Positions 1-7,677 of a stretch of DNA of 48,975 nt are shown here, piece after piece. The notes under the pieces were generated by a model. The model searched no databases, was not told the origin of the DNA, and worked only from the letters and a program-made list of their open reading frames with translations. Numbering within the stretch: position 1 is the stretch's first letter; each line of letters opens with the position of its first letter. Position numbers and translations under genes: made by a program. The DNA is taken from the NCBI GenBank assembly GCA_020025965.1, contig JAHHRG010000007.1, forward strand, positions 1 through 48,975, read 5' to 3'. Source of the DNA: Sutterella sp. Lineage in GTDB: Bacteria > Pseudomonadota > Gammaproteobacteria > Burkholderiales > Burkholderiaceae_F.

Positions 1-97
1 CGGCAGACCTATTTGTTGTGTCGGGTGTCGTGCCCGACCGAACCGCTTTTCTTTTTTTCGTGTGAGAAAGGAAGAGCTTCTAGGAGCTTTTACCATC

Positions 98-847
98 ATG
101 AAGATCCTTGTCGCAGTCAAGCGCGCTGTGGATGCCAAAGTCAAGGTTCGTCCCCTGCCTGACAACTCGGGCGTGGACCTCAAGCTTGCCAAGATGGCAA
201 TGAATCCCTTTGACGAAATCGCCGTCGAAGAAGCCGTCGAACTCCGTGAAGCCGGTAAGGTGGACGAAGTTGTCGCCGTTACCGTTGGTCCTCTCAAATC
301 CGTCGATACGCTCCGTGTGGCCATGGCCATCGGTGCCGACCGTTCCATTCATGTGAAGACCGATGCTGTTGTGGAGCCTCTCGGTGTTGCCAAGATTTTG
401 AAGACGATCGTCGAACGCGAACAGCCCGACCTGATTCTCTTGGGTAAGCAGGCGATTGACGACGACGCCAATCAGACCGGTCAGATGCTCTCTGCGCTTT
501 GCGATATGCCTCTGGGTACCTTCGCGAGCGAAATTGACCTTGTCGACGGCCGCTGGCTTGTTACGCGCGAAACCGATGCCGGTACGCAGACCGTTTCCTT
601 AGCCGCTCCGGCCGTGGTGACTGCCGACCTTCGTTTGGCCGAACCCCGTTACGTGACTCTTCCTTCGATGGCCAAGGCTCGCAAGAAGCCCGTTGAAACG
701 ATCGAACTCGAAACCTTGGGTCTTGACGTTGCCCCTCGCCTTCGTGTGCTTTCTGTTGAACAGCCGCCTGCCCGCAAGGCCGGCGTGATGGTTTCTTCCG
801 TTGACGAGCTGATCGAAAAGCTCAAGAACGAAGCGCATGTCATCTAA
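98..847 (+). CDS. etfB: Electron transfer flavoprotein beta subunit
   Basis: EtfB is the AMP-binding subunit of the soluble ETF heterodimer, which passes electrons from acyl-CoA and other dehydrogenases to the quinone pool or another acceptor. The protein (249 aa, normal family length) starts MKILVAVKRAVDAKVKV. It carries the family signature near the C-terminus: LRLAEPRYVTLPSMAKARKK, followed by the PVETI segment. I chose the ATG at 98 because an AGGAG lies 11 nt upstream and the family starts here; an in-frame GTG at 62 would add 12 untypical residues. The gene is followed after 15 nt by etfA, so the two are co-transcribed. Identification is by sequence pattern and neighbour. Confidence 0.95.
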   Translation: MKILVAVKRAVDAKVKVRPLPDNSGVDLKLAKMAMNPFDEIAVEEAVELREAGKVDEVVAVTVGPLKSVDTLRVAMAIGADRSIHVKTDAVVEPLGVAKILKTIVEREQPDLILLGKQAIDDDANQTGQMLSALCDMPLGTFASEIDLVDGRWLVTRETDAGTQTVSLAAPAVVTADLRLAEPRYVTLPSMAKARKKPVETIELETLGLDVAPRLRVLSVEQPPARKAGVMVSSVDELIEKLKNEAHVI

Positions 848-862
848 GGAGGAATGAAAGAA

Positions 863-1795
863 ATGACTGCTCTCTTGATTGCCGACCACGACAACGTTCG
901 TCTTCGTCCGTCGACCGCTCAGGCCATAACCGCCGCTCTTGAGATGACCGATACGGTCGATCTGCTTATCGCCGGCAGCAACGGTCAGGTGGTGGCCGAA
1001 GAAGCCGCCAAGTTGAAGGGCGTTCGTACGGTTTATTACGCCGATGCTCCGCAGCTCGCTCAGGACTGCCCGGAAGTGCTCGCATCGCTCGTTCTTGACG
1101 AATGCAAGGGCTACTCTCACGTTCTCTTTGTCGCCAACGCTGTCGGTAAGTCCGCTATGCCGCGAGTCGCCGCCAAGCTTGACGTTTCTCCGATTTCCGA
1201 AATCACGGGTGTCAAGGGGCCGAAGACCTTTGTTCGCGGTATCTACGCCGGCTCCTTGCTCTCTACCGTTGAATCGACCGACGACGTGATCGTTGCCACG
1301 ATTCGTACGACCGCTTTTAATGCTGTCGCTGAAGAAGGCGAAGCTCAGATTGAAGAAGTGATTGCACCCGCGGGTTACGACGGTTCGCGTTTCGTTCGTT
1401 TCTCCGAACCCAACAGCGACCGTCCCGAACTCGTTTCCGCTCCGGTCGTTGTGGCCGGCGGTCGCGGTTTGATCGACGAATCCGGTTTCAAGGCTCTGAC
1501 GGACTTTGCCGACTCGATCGGCGCTGCCATCGGTGCGACGCGTACCGCCGTTGATATGGGCTTGTGCCCCAACGACTGGCAGGTCGGTCAGACCGGCAAG
1601 ATGATTGCTCCGGAACTCTACTTTGCCGTGGGTATCTCGGGCGCCATTCAGCATACTGCCGGTATTAAGGACGCCAAGACGGTCGTTGCCATCAATAAGG
1701 AAGCCGATGCGCCGATCTTTGAAGTGGCCGATTACGGCCTCGTCGCCGACGGCGTCGAAGCGTTGAACGAATTGAAGGCGAAGCTCGGTCACTGA
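863..1795 (+). CDS. etfA: Electron transfer flavoprotein alpha subunit
   Basis: EtfA is the FAD-binding subunit of the ETF heterodimer. The C-terminal FAD domain is clear: GGRGL near residue 200, then VDMGLCPNDWQVGQTG and PELYFAVGISGAIQHTAG, and an ADYGLVAD segment near the end. Two start codons are possible. ATG 854 sits only 1 nt behind the AGGAGG at 847-852. ATG 863 has a 10-nt spacing and gives the typical start MTALLIADHDN, so I prefer 863 (310 aa). The Shine-Dalgarno overlaps the etfB stop codon, consistent with translational coupling. Confidence 0.94.
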   Translation: MTALLIADHDNVRLRPSTAQAITAALEMTDTVDLLIAGSNGQVVAEEAAKLKGVRTVYYADAPQLAQDCPEVLASLVLDECKGYSHVLFVANAVGKSAMPRVAAKLDVSPISEITGVKGPKTFVRGIYAGSLLSTVESTDDVIVATIRTTAFNAVAEEGEAQIEEVIAPAGYDGSRFVRFSEPNSDRPELVSAPVVVAGGRGLIDESGFKALTDFADSIGAAIGATRTAVDMGLCPNDWQVGQTGKMIAPELYFAVGISGAIQHTAGIKDAKTVVAINKEADAPIFEVADYGLVADGVEALNELKAKLGH

Positions 1796-1818
1796 TCGAC
1801 GCGATACCATCGATAACG

Positions 1819-1849
1819 GAAAGGGGGACGATGCAAATCGCTCCCTTTC
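1819..1849 (+). terminator. Hairpin after etfA, probable terminator
   Basis: GAAAGGG (1819-1825) pairs with CCCTTTC (1843-1849), and inside it CGAT (1829-1832) pairs with ATCG (1837-1840) around a GCAA tetraloop. A short T-run follows (TCACTTTT). It sits between etfA and the nitroreductase and could end or attenuate the etfBA transcript. Confidence 0.5.
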
Positions 1850-1894
1850 GTCACTTTTGAAAATCTTTCGTACTAACCCCTCGGAAAAGTTCCA

Positions 1895-2473
1895 ATGAAG
1901 ACGATTAAATTCACCCATCGTGCGCCGATGACCATGTCTCTCGACGAATGCCTGAAGAACCGCCGCTCGGGCCGTAACTTTGACCCGACGCGCGACATTT
2001 CCGACGACATTCTCGCCGCCATTCTCTACGCCGCTTGCGGTAAGAACGGCGAAAACGGTCTTCGTACCTGTCCCTCGACGCTTGAACGCCGTGCGGTTGA
2101 CGTTTATGCCGTTCGCGCCGACGGTGTTTGGCACTATAACGACAAGGAAGATGCCATCGAGCTCGTGAAGGAAGGCGACTTCCGCGCCATCACGACCTAC
2201 GGTCAGGACTTCGTGAAGGATGCACCGATTACCTTCGCCATCGTTTATGACGAGGAAAAGGGCAAGAGTCCGGAAGGCGAAAAAATGCCGGTTGTCTGGG
2301 CTTGGGCCGATGCCGCACTCATTTCCGAAAACATCTATCTCGCCTGCGCCGCTCTTGGCGTTAGCGGTGTGACGCGTGCCTGGTTTGATCCTGAAAAGAC
2401 GCGCCAAGAACTCGGCCTTCGTCCGTCCGAAACCGCCTTCCTGATGCACTCCGTCGGCTATCTGAAGGATTAA
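1895..2473 (+). CDS. Nitroreductase family protein (SagB-like), FMN-dependent
   Basis: This is a 192-aa single-domain nitroreductase-family flavoprotein. Near residue 23 it has the family's phosphate-binding RRSGRNFD motif, followed by the LAAILYAACGKNG helix and loop typical of the SagB-type/NADH-oxidase-like branch. The C-terminal part (SGVTRAWFDPEKTRQELGL, FLMHSVGYLKD) fits the usual FMN fold. Substrate unknown; the family reduces nitro compounds, quinones or flavins with NAD(P)H, and some members oxidise azolines. It follows etfBA in the same direction, so it may belong to the same redox physiology, but a hairpin separates them. No strong Shine-Dalgarno is seen before ATG 1895. Confidence 0.85.
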   Translation: MKTIKFTHRAPMTMSLDECLKNRRSGRNFDPTRDISDDILAAILYAACGKNGENGLRTCPSTLERRAVDVYAVRADGVWHYNDKEDAIELVKEGDFRAITTYGQDFVKDAPITFAIVYDEEKGKSPEGEKMPVVWAWADAALISENIYLACAALGVSGVTRAWFDPEKTRQELGLRPSETAFLMHSVGYLKD

Positions 2474-2496
2474 GGCTAAAAAACATTTCTTTTTGC

Positions 2497-2525
2497 TTGC
2501 ATGATCGGGAGGCATGAGATAAAAT
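2497..2525 (+). promoter_or_regulatory. Sigma70-type promoter of the rpsP operon
   Basis: TTGCAT (2497-2502) and TAAAAT (2520-2525) are separated by 17 nt. This lies about 120 nt before rpsP and directly after the nitroreductase stop, a plausible promoter for rpsP-rimM-trmD-rplS. Confidence 0.55.
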
Positions 2526-2646
2526 CCAATGCTTTCCCGACTGTGGCATTTTGTGCCCGATGTCGGCGGAAAGAATTTTCGTCCCTTGCTCCTCGTGACG
2601 GGGGCATGGACTTTTACTTAAACCAAAAAGTTAAAGAGGTAAACTC

Positions 2647-2907
2647 ATGGTTATCATTCGTCTCGCCCGTGGCGGCTCCAAGAAGCGTCCCTTCTACTCC
2701 ATCAACGTTTGCGACAGCCGCTGCCGTCGTGACGGTCGCTTCATCGAACGCGTCGGTTACTACAACCCGATGGCTGCCGGTCAGGCTACCCGTCTCCTGA
2801 TCAACCAGGAACGTCTCGCTTTCTGGCAGGGCAACGGTGCCCAGCTTTCCGATACGGTTGCCCGTCTCGTGAAGGAAGCCAAGGAAGAAGCCAAGGCTGC
2901 CGCCTAA
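2647..2907 (+). CDS. rpsP: 30S ribosomal protein S16
   Basis: S16 (86 aa, normal length) is a primary 16S rRNA-binding protein of the small subunit. The sequence begins MVIIRLARGGSKKRPFYSI, with the family signature RLARGGxKKRPFYxI, then the RFIERVGYYNPMA segment. The Ala/Lys/Glu-rich tail is typical. AAAGAGG precedes the ATG with a 7-nt gap. It is the first gene of the conserved rpsP-rimM-trmD-rplS operon, but here a 209-nt structured spacer separates it from rimM, so the downstream genes may be expressed at a different level. Confidence 0.98.
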   Translation: MVIIRLARGGSKKRPFYSINVCDSRCRRDGRFIERVGYYNPMAAGQATRLLINQERLAFWQGNGAQLSDTVARLVKEAKEEAKAAA

Positions 2908-2922
2908 TTCCGACTACGGAAT
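2907..2922 (+). other. Hairpin at the rpsP stop codon
   Basis: ATTCCG (2907-2912) pairs with CGGAAT (2917-2922) around an ACTA loop. The stem overlaps the rpsP TAA. A second perfect 7-bp stem follows: TCGCGCC (2935-2941) with GGCGCGA (2953-2959). Neither has a T-tract. Confidence 0.45.
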
Positions 2923-2961
2923 AGCCATTCGTCATCGCGCCTGACATTAAACGGCGCGAAC

Positions 2962-3087
2962 CAACCCCGCTACCTCAAGTGCGGGCTCCAATATAACGGT
3001 CGTGCCTCTCGTGTCCAGCACATCGTGATCCGTTATATGCTTTATGAGCCCGGTATCTACGCCTGAGAGATTGCGGGGTTGTTTTTT
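2962..3087 (+). ncRNA. Structured RNA / possible attenuator between rpsP and rimM
   Basis: Four helices nest inside each other. P1 is nine bp (2962-2970 with 3073-3081). P2 is CGGGCTC (2982-2988) with GAGCCCG (3046-3052). P3 is ATATAACGG (2991-2999) with CCGTTATAT (3030-3038). P4 is GTGC (3002-3005) with GCAC (3018-3021). The 3' strand of P1 is followed at once by six T (3082-3087), as in an intrinsic terminator. A competing short hairpin, CCCGC (2966-2970) with GCGGG (2981-2985), uses bases of both P1 and P2, so two exclusive folds can be drawn. It may be an attenuator controlling rimM-trmD-rplS, or a small RNA released from the rpsP transcript. I do not recognise a known RNA family. Confidence 0.5.
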
Positions 3088-3116
3088 ATCTGAAAGATTC
3101 TTTGGGAAGTGTTGAA

Positions 3117-3635
3117 ATGGACGATCTCGTCGAACTCGGCCGTACGGCCGGTGCTTACGGTTTCCGCGGCTGGGTGCGCATCATGCCGTTCCAGTCGGGG
3201 GAAGTGCTCCAGAAGGCCAAAACCTGGGTGCTCACCGATTTGAAGGGTAAGCGCGAAACCTTGAAGATCGAAGCCGTTCGCCGTCATGGCGACGGTTTTA
3301 TCGCCAAGTGGGAAGGCTGTGACACGAAGGAAGCGGCCGACGTGGCCCGCGGTCACGTGTCGGTCGCCCGTTGCGACTTTCCGGATGCCGGCGACGATGC
3401 CGTCTGGGCCGTTGACCTGATCGGTTGCGAAGTTGTCAACACGGCCGACGAGAACCTGGGAACGGTTGAGTCGATCGGTTCCAACGGCGCTCAGGATCTC
3501 TTAGTGATCGCTTACGACAATGCCGACGGCAAAAAGCAGACCTTCATGCTTCCCGTTGTCAAAGACGTCTACATTCAGTCAATCGATACCGATGCCCGTC
3601 GTATTACGGTCGATTGGCAACTCGATTGGCGCTAA
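3117..3635 (+). CDS. rimM: Ribosome maturation factor RimM
   Basis: RimM binds S19 and helps late maturation of the 30S head. The protein (172 aa) has the N-terminal beta-barrel start VELGRTAGAYGFRGWVRI (family pattern G.hGl.G.v.v) and a PRC-barrel domain from about residue 95, with VWAVDLIGCEV and LPVVKDVYIQSID. I chose ATG 3117, which has GGGAAG seven nt upstream; an upstream in-frame TTG at 3102 would overlap that site. It is followed after 15 nt by trmD. Confidence 0.95.
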   Translation: MDDLVELGRTAGAYGFRGWVRIMPFQSGEVLQKAKTWVLTDLKGKRETLKIEAVRRHGDGFIAKWEGCDTKEAADVARGHVSVARCDFPDAGDDAVWAVDLIGCEVVNTADENLGTVESIGSNGAQDLLVIAYDNADGKKQTFMLPVVKDVYIQSIDTDARRITVDWQLDWR

Positions 3636-3650
3636 GAGGAGGGTCGGGTG

Positions 3651-4394
3651 ATGCGTTTTGACGTCGTAACACTCTTTCCCGAGATTTTCGATGCCGTTAC
3701 CAAATGCGGCATTACGTCGCGCGCGATGAAGCGCGGTCTCTGGTCTTGCCACACGTGGAATCCTCGTGCGGCAACGACCGATCTGCACCGAACGGTTGAC
3801 GATCGTCCCTTTGGGGGCGGCCCGGGCATGGTGATGATGGCCGAACCGCTCGCCAAGACAGTCGACATGATTCGTCGCTCGGGGAACAACGGGCGCGTGA
3901 TCTCTTTTGCACCGAACGGCAAGAAGTTGACGGACGAACGCGTTCGTCAATTCATCGCGGATAACGAAGATATCGTTCTCGTCTGCGGCCGCTACGAAGG
4001 GATCGACGAACGTTTTCTCTCGACTTATGTCGATGAAGTGGTGAGTATCGGCGACTTCGTCTTGTCTGGCGGAGAACTGCCGGCTTGTACCTTGATCGAT
4101 GCCGTCGTTCGTCAGATTCCGGGGGCTATCAAGGAATTGTCTACGTCTGACGAAAGCTTTGCGACGGGGCTTCTCGATGCACCGCACTATACGCGTCCTG
4201 AAGTCTGGCGTGATATGCCGGTGCCGGAAGTGCTGCTTTCCGGGCATCATGCCAACATCGGAAAGTGGACGCGTGAAGAAAGTTTGCAAATAACCTTGCA
4301 AACTCGTCCCGACCTGATTACAATCGCAAATTCTTCCGGTTTGTTGAGCAAGGCCGACCTGAAATGGTTGCGTGCTCACGGTTGGAAGGAATAA
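3651..4394 (+). CDS. trmD: tRNA (guanine-N1)-methyltransferase
   Basis: TrmD makes m1G37 next to the anticodon of Leu, Pro and Arg tRNAs, using SAM, and prevents +1 frameshifting. The protein (247 aa) starts MRFDVVTLFPEIFD, the canonical start. It has the trefoil-knot SAM site: LVCGRYEGIDERF near residue 110 and SIGDFVLSGGELPACTLIDA near 135. AGAGGAGGG lies just upstream of ATG 3651; a GTG one codon earlier is possible but untypical. Confidence 0.97.
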   Translation: MRFDVVTLFPEIFDAVTKCGITSRAMKRGLWSCHTWNPRAATTDLHRTVDDRPFGGGPGMVMMAEPLAKTVDMIRRSGNNGRVISFAPNGKKLTDERVRQFIADNEDIVLVCGRYEGIDERFLSTYVDEVVSIGDFVLSGGELPACTLIDAVVRQIPGAIKELSTSDESFATGLLDAPHYTRPEVWRDMPVPEVLLSGHHANIGKWTREESLQITLQTRPDLITIANSSGLLSKADLKWLRAHGWKE

Positions 4395-4477
4395 TACTTT
4401 TTTAAAATTTTCCATCCTCTCTGCGGTGGGCTCCGCTCCCTCAAAAGAGCCGCATGAAGATGGTTACGGAGATAAAA

Positions 4478-4849
4478 ATGGATCTGATCCAGATTCTTGA
4501 ACAGGAAGAAATCGCCCGCGTTTCCGCTGGCAAGACCATCCCGGCTTTCCGCGCCGGTGACACGGTTGTCGTGAACGTCAACGTCGTTGAAGGTACGCGC
4601 AAGCGCGTTCAGGCCTTCGAAGGCGTCGTTATCGCTCGTCGCAATCGCGGTCTCAACTCTTCCTTCATCGTTCGTAAGATCTCTTCCGGCGAAGGTGTTG
4701 AACGTACGTTCCAGCTCTACGCCCCGACGATCGAATCCATCGTTGTGAAGCGTCACGGCGATGTGGCCCGTTCCAAGCTCTACTACCTGCGCAGCCGTTC
4801 CGGCAAGGCCGCTCGTATTAAGGAAAAGCTGGTTCGCAAGGCCGACTAA
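4478..4849 (+). CDS. rplS: 50S ribosomal protein L19
   Basis: L19 (123 aa) lies at the 30S-50S interface. The sequence shows MDLIQILEQEEIARV, then FRAGDTVVVNVNVVEGTRKR and the signature KISSGEGVERTFQLY. The family almost always starts M-[DN]-L-I, so ATG 4478 is preferred over ATG 4454, which would add eight residues. This is the last gene of the rpsP operon and is followed by a strong terminator. Confidence 0.97.
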   Translation: MDLIQILEQEEIARVSAGKTIPAFRAGDTVVVNVNVVEGTRKRVQAFEGVVIARRNRGLNSSFIVRKISSGEGVERTFQLYAPTIESIVVKRHGDVARSKLYYLRSRSGKAARIKEKLVRKAD

Positions 4850-4874
4850 TTTTAGAGTTTCTCTAGAATTTCCT

Positions 4875-4913
4875 GAAATCCCCGATGTGTTCGCATGTCG
4901 GGGATTTCTTTTT
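4875..4913 (+). terminator. Rho-independent terminator of the rpsP operon
   Basis: GAAATCCCCGA (4875-4885) pairs with TCGGGGATTTC (4898-4908), followed by TTTTT. Confidence 0.88.
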
Positions 4914-4936
4914 ACTCGGTTGTTTTCCGAGGCACG

Positions 4937-4968
4937 AAAAAGCCGCCCGATTTCTCGAGCGGCTTTTC
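4937..4968 (-). terminator. Terminator for the minus-strand rlmL-like gene
   Basis: AAAAGCCGC (4938-4946) pairs with GCGGCTTTT (4959-4967). Read on the minus strand, the right arm comes first and the stem ends in a T-tract, just downstream of the methyltransferase stop. It can probably stop transcription in both directions between the two convergent genes. Confidence 0.8.
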
Positions 4969-4988
4969 TGCGTTTAGCGATCCGAGGA

Positions 4989-6191
4989 TCAGTCGGCCGG
5001 CGCTTCGGCCTTGGCAGCAGGTTTACGGCGGTTGCTGCCCGCGACCATATCAAAGCGGAAGAAACGGCATTCCAGGGGACCGTTAAAGAGCACGGTCTTT
5101 CTGGATTCTTTGAGGCGCATCTGCTGCGGGAGCATACGGTCGGAAGTGAGCATCCAGGCGGTCCAGCCTGCGAAGTGAGCCTTCATGTTGTCGGCAACGT
5201 GCTTCATCATCGAACGGATCGAAGCGGACTTCGGGTTGGACTGTTCGCCGTAGGGCGGGTTGGCAATCATAAGACCGGCCTCGACGCCTTCGGGCGGGAG
5301 CGCTTCACGAGCGTCGCCCTGACGGAAGACGAGACGGCCGTCGTCAATCAAGTTGCCTAAGCCGGCGCGACGGGCGTTCTCTTCGGCCTTTTCAACAACC
5401 AAAGAAGAAATGTCGGAACCGATGATGGTGACCTTGGCGTGACGGTTGATCATGGCACGGGCATCGTCTTTCAATTCTTCCCAATCGGCCTTGTCAAAAC
5501 CTTCGAGCTTTTCAAAAGCAAACTGACGGTTCAACCCGGGGGCCATGTTGCAGGCCATCTGGGCGGCTTCAATGTCAATCGTGCCGGAACCGCAGAAGGG
5601 GTCGACGAGAGGCTTCGAGGCGTCCCAACCGGAGAGCATCAAAAGCCCCGCGGCCAAATTTTCTTTCAACGGAGCTTCGCCGTGCGACAAACGCCAACCG
5701 CGCTTAAAGAGGGCTTCGCCTGCCAAGTCCAAATAGAAGGTGCAGGTGTCGTAGGTGAGGAAGGCGGCGATGCGCACGTCGGGGTTATAGCGTTCGACGT
5801 CGGGACGGCGGCCGGCCAATTCGCGGAAGCGGTCGCAGATGCCGTCCTTGATACGAAGCACGGCAAAGTCGATGGATTCGAGCGGGCAGCGTTGCGTGGT
5901 GGCCGACACTTTAATCGTCGCGTCGGGGCCGAACCAACGCTCCCAGGGAGTATTCGTGGCGAATTCGTAAATGTCGCGCGTATCCCAGTATGAAGACTGA
6001 GCGACCTTCATGAGGACTCGGCTCGCGAGGCGCGAATGCAGACAGACGCTCATGGCGGTAACGGTGGTACCGCCAAACGAAACGCCGCCTTTGCCCGGGC
6101 GGATGCGTTCGCCGCCGCAGGCATCGATTTCGCCCGCCAAAAGTTCTTCAAGCCCGAAGGGGCACACAGCGTAGAAAGAAAGAGAAGCCAT
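4989..6191 (-). CDS. THUMP-domain 23S rRNA (guanine-N2) methyltransferase, RlmL-type
   Basis: The protein is 400 aa. An N-terminal ferredoxin-like/THUMP part (MASLSFYAVCPFGLEELLA, then SRVLMKVA) is followed by a Rossmann methyltransferase. Motif I appears as VDPFCGSGTIDIEAA near residue 195. The catalytic/target-base motif NPPYGEQ near 310 is the one used by N2-guanine methyltransferases. In E. coli the same unit is the N-terminal half of RlmKL (m2G2445); here it stands alone, at the length usual for unfused homologues. It lies 45 nt downstream of proA on the same strand and may be co-transcribed. Confidence 0.88.
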   Translation of the reverse strand: MASLSFYAVCPFGLEELLAGEIDACGGERIRPGKGGVSFGGTTVTAMSVCLHSRLASRVLMKVAQSSYWDTRDIYEFATNTPWERWFGPDATIKVSATTQRCPLESIDFAVLRIKDGICDRFRELAGRRPDVERYNPDVRIAAFLTYDTCTFYLDLAGEALFKRGWRLSHGEAPLKENLAAGLLMLSGWDASKPLVDPFCGSGTIDIEAAQMACNMAPGLNRQFAFEKLEGFDKADWEELKDDARAMINRHAKVTIIGSDISSLVVEKAEENARRAGLGNLIDDGRLVFRQGDAREALPPEGVEAGLMIANPPYGEQSNPKSASIRSMMKHVADNMKAHFAGWTAWMLTSDRMLPQQMRLKESRKTVLFNGPLECRFFRFDMVAGSNRRKPAAKAEAPAD

Positions 6192-6236
6192 CTTGGAATC
6201 AGTTGAGTGAAATTCGTGAAAAAGTGCGGGGCCGGC

Positions 6237-7520
6237 TTATCGGCGGCCTTCGCCGTGTCCCATGACCACGTACTTGAGTGACGTGAGGCCTTCAAGGCCT
6301 ACGGGGCCGCGCGCATGCAGTTTGTCGGTCGAAATGCCGATCTCGGCACCGAGTCCGTATTCGAAGCCGTCGGCAAAACGCGTCGAGGCGTTGACCATCA
6401 CCGAACTTGAATCGACTTCGCGGAGGAATCGTTCGCTCGCGCGGAGGTTGTTGGTGATGATGGCATCGGTGTGATGCGAGGAATGCTCGTTGATGAAGTC
6501 AATGGCTTCGTCGAGCGATTCAACTATACGGATTGCAATAACGGGGGCATTGTACTCGGTATCCCAGTCTTCGGGGGTGGCGTCGATGGCACTCATGTGA
6601 CAATGTTCGACGATGCGGCGGGACACGCTGTCGCAACGCATTTCAACGTTCTTATCGTGGAAGCGTCGAGCCATGACGGGGAGAAAATCGAAGGCGACTT
6701 TCTTGTGGATCAACAGGGTCTCAGTCGCATTGCAGGGGGAGTAGCGCTGGGTCTTCGCGTTTTCAACGACGCGAAGCGCCATTTCCAGATCCGCATCTGC
6801 ATCGACATAGGTGTGGCAGATGCCTTCCAGATGCTTGATCATCGGGACTGTGGCCTCAGCCATAAGGCGAGACACCAGACTCTTGCCGCCGCGCGGAATC
6901 AGAACGTCGATCCAGTCGCGTGCCGTGATCATGGCGCCGACGATTTCACGGTCCGTTTTCGTCACCAACTGCACGCTGTCGCGAGGCAAACCTGCCTGTT
7001 CCAGGACATCGGCAATGAGTTGTGCCAAGACAACGTTCGTCTGCAGGGCTTCGTGACCGCCGCGAAGGATGATGGCGTTGCCGCTCTTAATGGCGAGCGC
7101 CGCCGCATCAATCGTGACATTGGGGCGCGACTCGTAGATCATACCTATCACGCCGAGAGCGACGCGCATGCGGCCCACGAAAATTCCGGAAGGCATCGGC
7201 TTCATGTCGGAGATGACGCCGATCGGATCAGCCAAGGCGGCAATCTGTCGGCAACCTTCGGCCATGCGGGCGAGGACGGCCGGCGTGATTGTCAGACGGT
7301 CGATCATGGCATCCGGCAGGCCTTCCTTGCGGGCGGCTTCAATATCGAACGCATTGGCTTCGCGAATCGTCGTTTCGGCGGCGGGGAGGCGTTCTGCTAA
7401 AAGGCGCAGCGCGCTGTCCTTCTGTTCGGTACTGGCCGAGGCCATCAGGCGTGCGGCTTTCTTGGCGCGGCGACCCAGATCGGCAATGATGTCGGAGGCG
7501 GAAATGGCAATTTCAGGCAT
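6237..7520 (-). CDS. proA: Gamma-glutamyl phosphate reductase
   Basis: ProA reduces L-glutamyl 5-phosphate to glutamate semialdehyde with NADPH, the second step of proline synthesis. The 427-aa protein has an aldehyde-dehydrogenase fold. The catalytic cysteine lies in EGICHTYVDADADL, about residue 255. Other family blocks are GMIYESRPNVT and AGLPRDSVQLV, and the C-terminal end reads SLKYVVMGHGEGRR. No proB is in the window. Its position after holA in the leuS-lptE-holA-proA order is common in betaproteobacteria (recalled, not searched). Confidence 0.97.
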   Translation of the reverse strand: MPEIAISASDIIADLGRRAKKAARLMASASTEQKDSALRLLAERLPAAETTIREANAFDIEAARKEGLPDAMIDRLTITPAVLARMAEGCRQIAALADPIGVISDMKPMPSGIFVGRMRVALGVIGMIYESRPNVTIDAAALAIKSGNAIILRGGHEALQTNVVLAQLIADVLEQAGLPRDSVQLVTKTDREIVGAMITARDWIDVLIPRGGKSLVSRLMAEATVPMIKHLEGICHTYVDADADLEMALRVVENAKTQRYSPCNATETLLIHKKVAFDFLPVMARRFHDKNVEMRCDSVSRRIVEHCHMSAIDATPEDWDTEYNAPVIAIRIVESLDEAIDFINEHSSHHTDAIITNNLRASERFLREVDSSSVMVNASTRFADGFEYGLGAEIGISTDKLHARGPVGLEGLTSLKYVVMGHGEGRR

Positions 7521-7616
7521 GGTATTCGTGTCCGGTACGAGTGAAGCGCTAAGACAGATAAGCGCTTAGGCAATTCTTTAATTGTATCGCCTAACGCAAT
7601 CGGGATAAATAAGAGA

Positions 7617-7657
7617 AAAGCCCGAGCGGCGGTCTTTTTTGCCGGCATCGGGCTTCT
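7617..7657 (-). terminator. Probable terminator after holA
   Basis: AGCCCGA (7619-7625) pairs with TCGGGCT (7648-7654), and GGC (7628-7630) with GCC (7641-7643) inside. On the minus strand it is followed by TTTTCTCTT. It lies between holA and proA, so proA likely has its own promoter or depends on read-through. Confidence 0.6.
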
Positions 7658-7677
7658 CGGGTGAAAAGAACGAAGAA

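Noticed and set aside
599..2515. Very long open frame on the minus strand opposite etfBA and the nitroreductase
   Set aside because: It is a mirror of strong codon bias in the sense genes. The protein is compositionally odd, matches no family I know, and similar antisense frames occur opposite leuS, pyrG, eno and mccA.
3063..3068. CTGAGA inside the rpsP-rimM RNA, reminiscent of a TPP riboswitch core
   Set aside because: The other conserved TPP riboswitch segments are missing and the downstream genes have no link to thiamine.
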